DNA of 5,661 nt, from positions 1-5,661 of the forward strand of contig DKGO01000104.1 in NCBI GenBank assembly GCA_002453315.1, written 5' to 3'. Position numbers and translations under genes: made by a program. The DNA is from Caryophanales bacterium UBA6768. Its GTDB lineage: Bacteria; Bacillota; Bacilli; Bacillales_D; Amphibacillaceae. This document shows, piece after piece, positions 5,581 through 5,661 of the stretch (positions are counted from its first letter, which is position 1; every line of letters begins with the position of its first letter). A model generated the notes under the pieces. That model saw only the letters and a program-made list of their open reading frames with translations, searched no databases and was not told where the DNA came from.

Positions 5581-5661
5581 TGAGAAGCCCCCACGGCTAG
5601 AGAATCCATTAAAAGAGAAAACAGAAGCCGTGAGAAGACACCCCACGGCTAGAGAATCCAT
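5581..5661. repeat. Tandem repeat array (two units seen, runs off the right edge)
   Basis: Two direct copies are visible. Copy 1 is 5581-5609: TGAGAAG, one C, then a 21-nt core at 5589-5609. Copy 2 is 5631-5661: TGAGAAG, ACA, then an identical 21-nt core at 5641-5661 that reaches the last base. The core begins CCCCACGGCTAGAG and ends AATCCAT. The gap (5610-5630) is purine-rich. The period is 50-52 nt, not a multiple of three across the core, so it does not encode a conserved peptide repeat. How many units follow cannot be known from this window. Confidence 0.65.
5611..5650 (-). terminator. Possible minus-strand terminator formed by the repeat unit
   Basis: Read on the minus strand, AGCCGTG (5650-5644), an 11-nt loop and CACGGCT (5632-5626) form a 7-bp GC-rich stem, followed by the T-rich TCTGTTTTCTCTTTT (5625-5611). 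This has the form of an intrinsic terminator for a minus-strand gene lying to the right of the window, but no such gene is visible, and the same hairpin is part of the repeat unit. Confidence 0.35.

Noticed and set aside
5525..5661. Plus-strand open frame from ATG 5525 with no stop before the window end (begins MKIDKSFTLRPYL)
   Set aside because: No ribosome-binding site, it runs through the inverted repeat and the tandem repeats, and the opposite strand is open too; the repeat period is not a multiple of three.
5557..5661. Minus-strand open frame of 34 codons beginning MDSLAVG
   Set aside because: It is made almost wholly of the tandem repeat and hairpin, and no ribosome-binding site can be seen because its ATG lies at the window edge.
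5581..5661. CRISPR array
   Set aside because: Only two copies, unequal in length (29 and 31 nt), with a 21-nt gap that is shorter than normal spacers and itself forms part of the hairpin; no cas genes are present.

Overview
The window comes from a low-GC Gram-positive bacterium, most likely a Bacillaceae member. The DNA is AT-rich, starts carry strong AGGAGG or AAGGTGAT ribosome-binding sites, and the TrhO and DCC-family proteins look like the Bacillus subtilis YbfQ and YuxK families (judged from memory, not by a search). I cannot name the genus.

Layout from left to right. (1) Bases 1-5 are the first codon and a bit of a minus-strand gene whose ribosome-binding site lies at 12-18; the rest is outside the window. 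(2) Bases 6-363 are a divergent intergenic region with candidate promoters on both strands, a small stem-loop in the minus-strand leader and two purine-rich Shine-Dalgarno sequences ahead of the plus-strand gene. (3) 364-3354 encodes a 996-residue soluble c-di-GMP protein: three PAS-like domains, a degenerate GGDEF domain, an EAL phosphodiesterase domain with its catalytic residues present, and a C-terminal PilZ domain. (4) 24 nt later a 126-residue stand-alone PilZ protein (3379-3759) follows in the same operon, closed by a stem-loop and T-tract. (5) A perfect -10 box opens a separate unit with trhO (4018-4983), a tRNA U34 hydroxylase with a rhodanese domain. (6) After a strong stem-loop terminator comes a DCC-family thiol-disulfide oxidoreductase (5063-5449). 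(7) Bases 5450-5661 hold no convincing gene. They contain a long inverted repeat with two alternative pairings, then the start of a tandem repeat array of about 50-52 nt period that runs off the right edge.

Together, the first two plus-strand genes look like a compact c-di-GMP module: a sensory phosphodiesterase that probably degrades c-di-GMP, with a PilZ domain that could let it sense its own substrate, plus a second PilZ receptor. trhO and the DCC gene are ordinary housekeeping or redox-type genes and show no functional tie to that module. I found no phage genes, transposase, CRISPR array, rRNA or tRNA. The least explained DNA is the right edge; the most interesting protein architecture is the phosphodiesterase-PilZ fusion next to a free PilZ protein.
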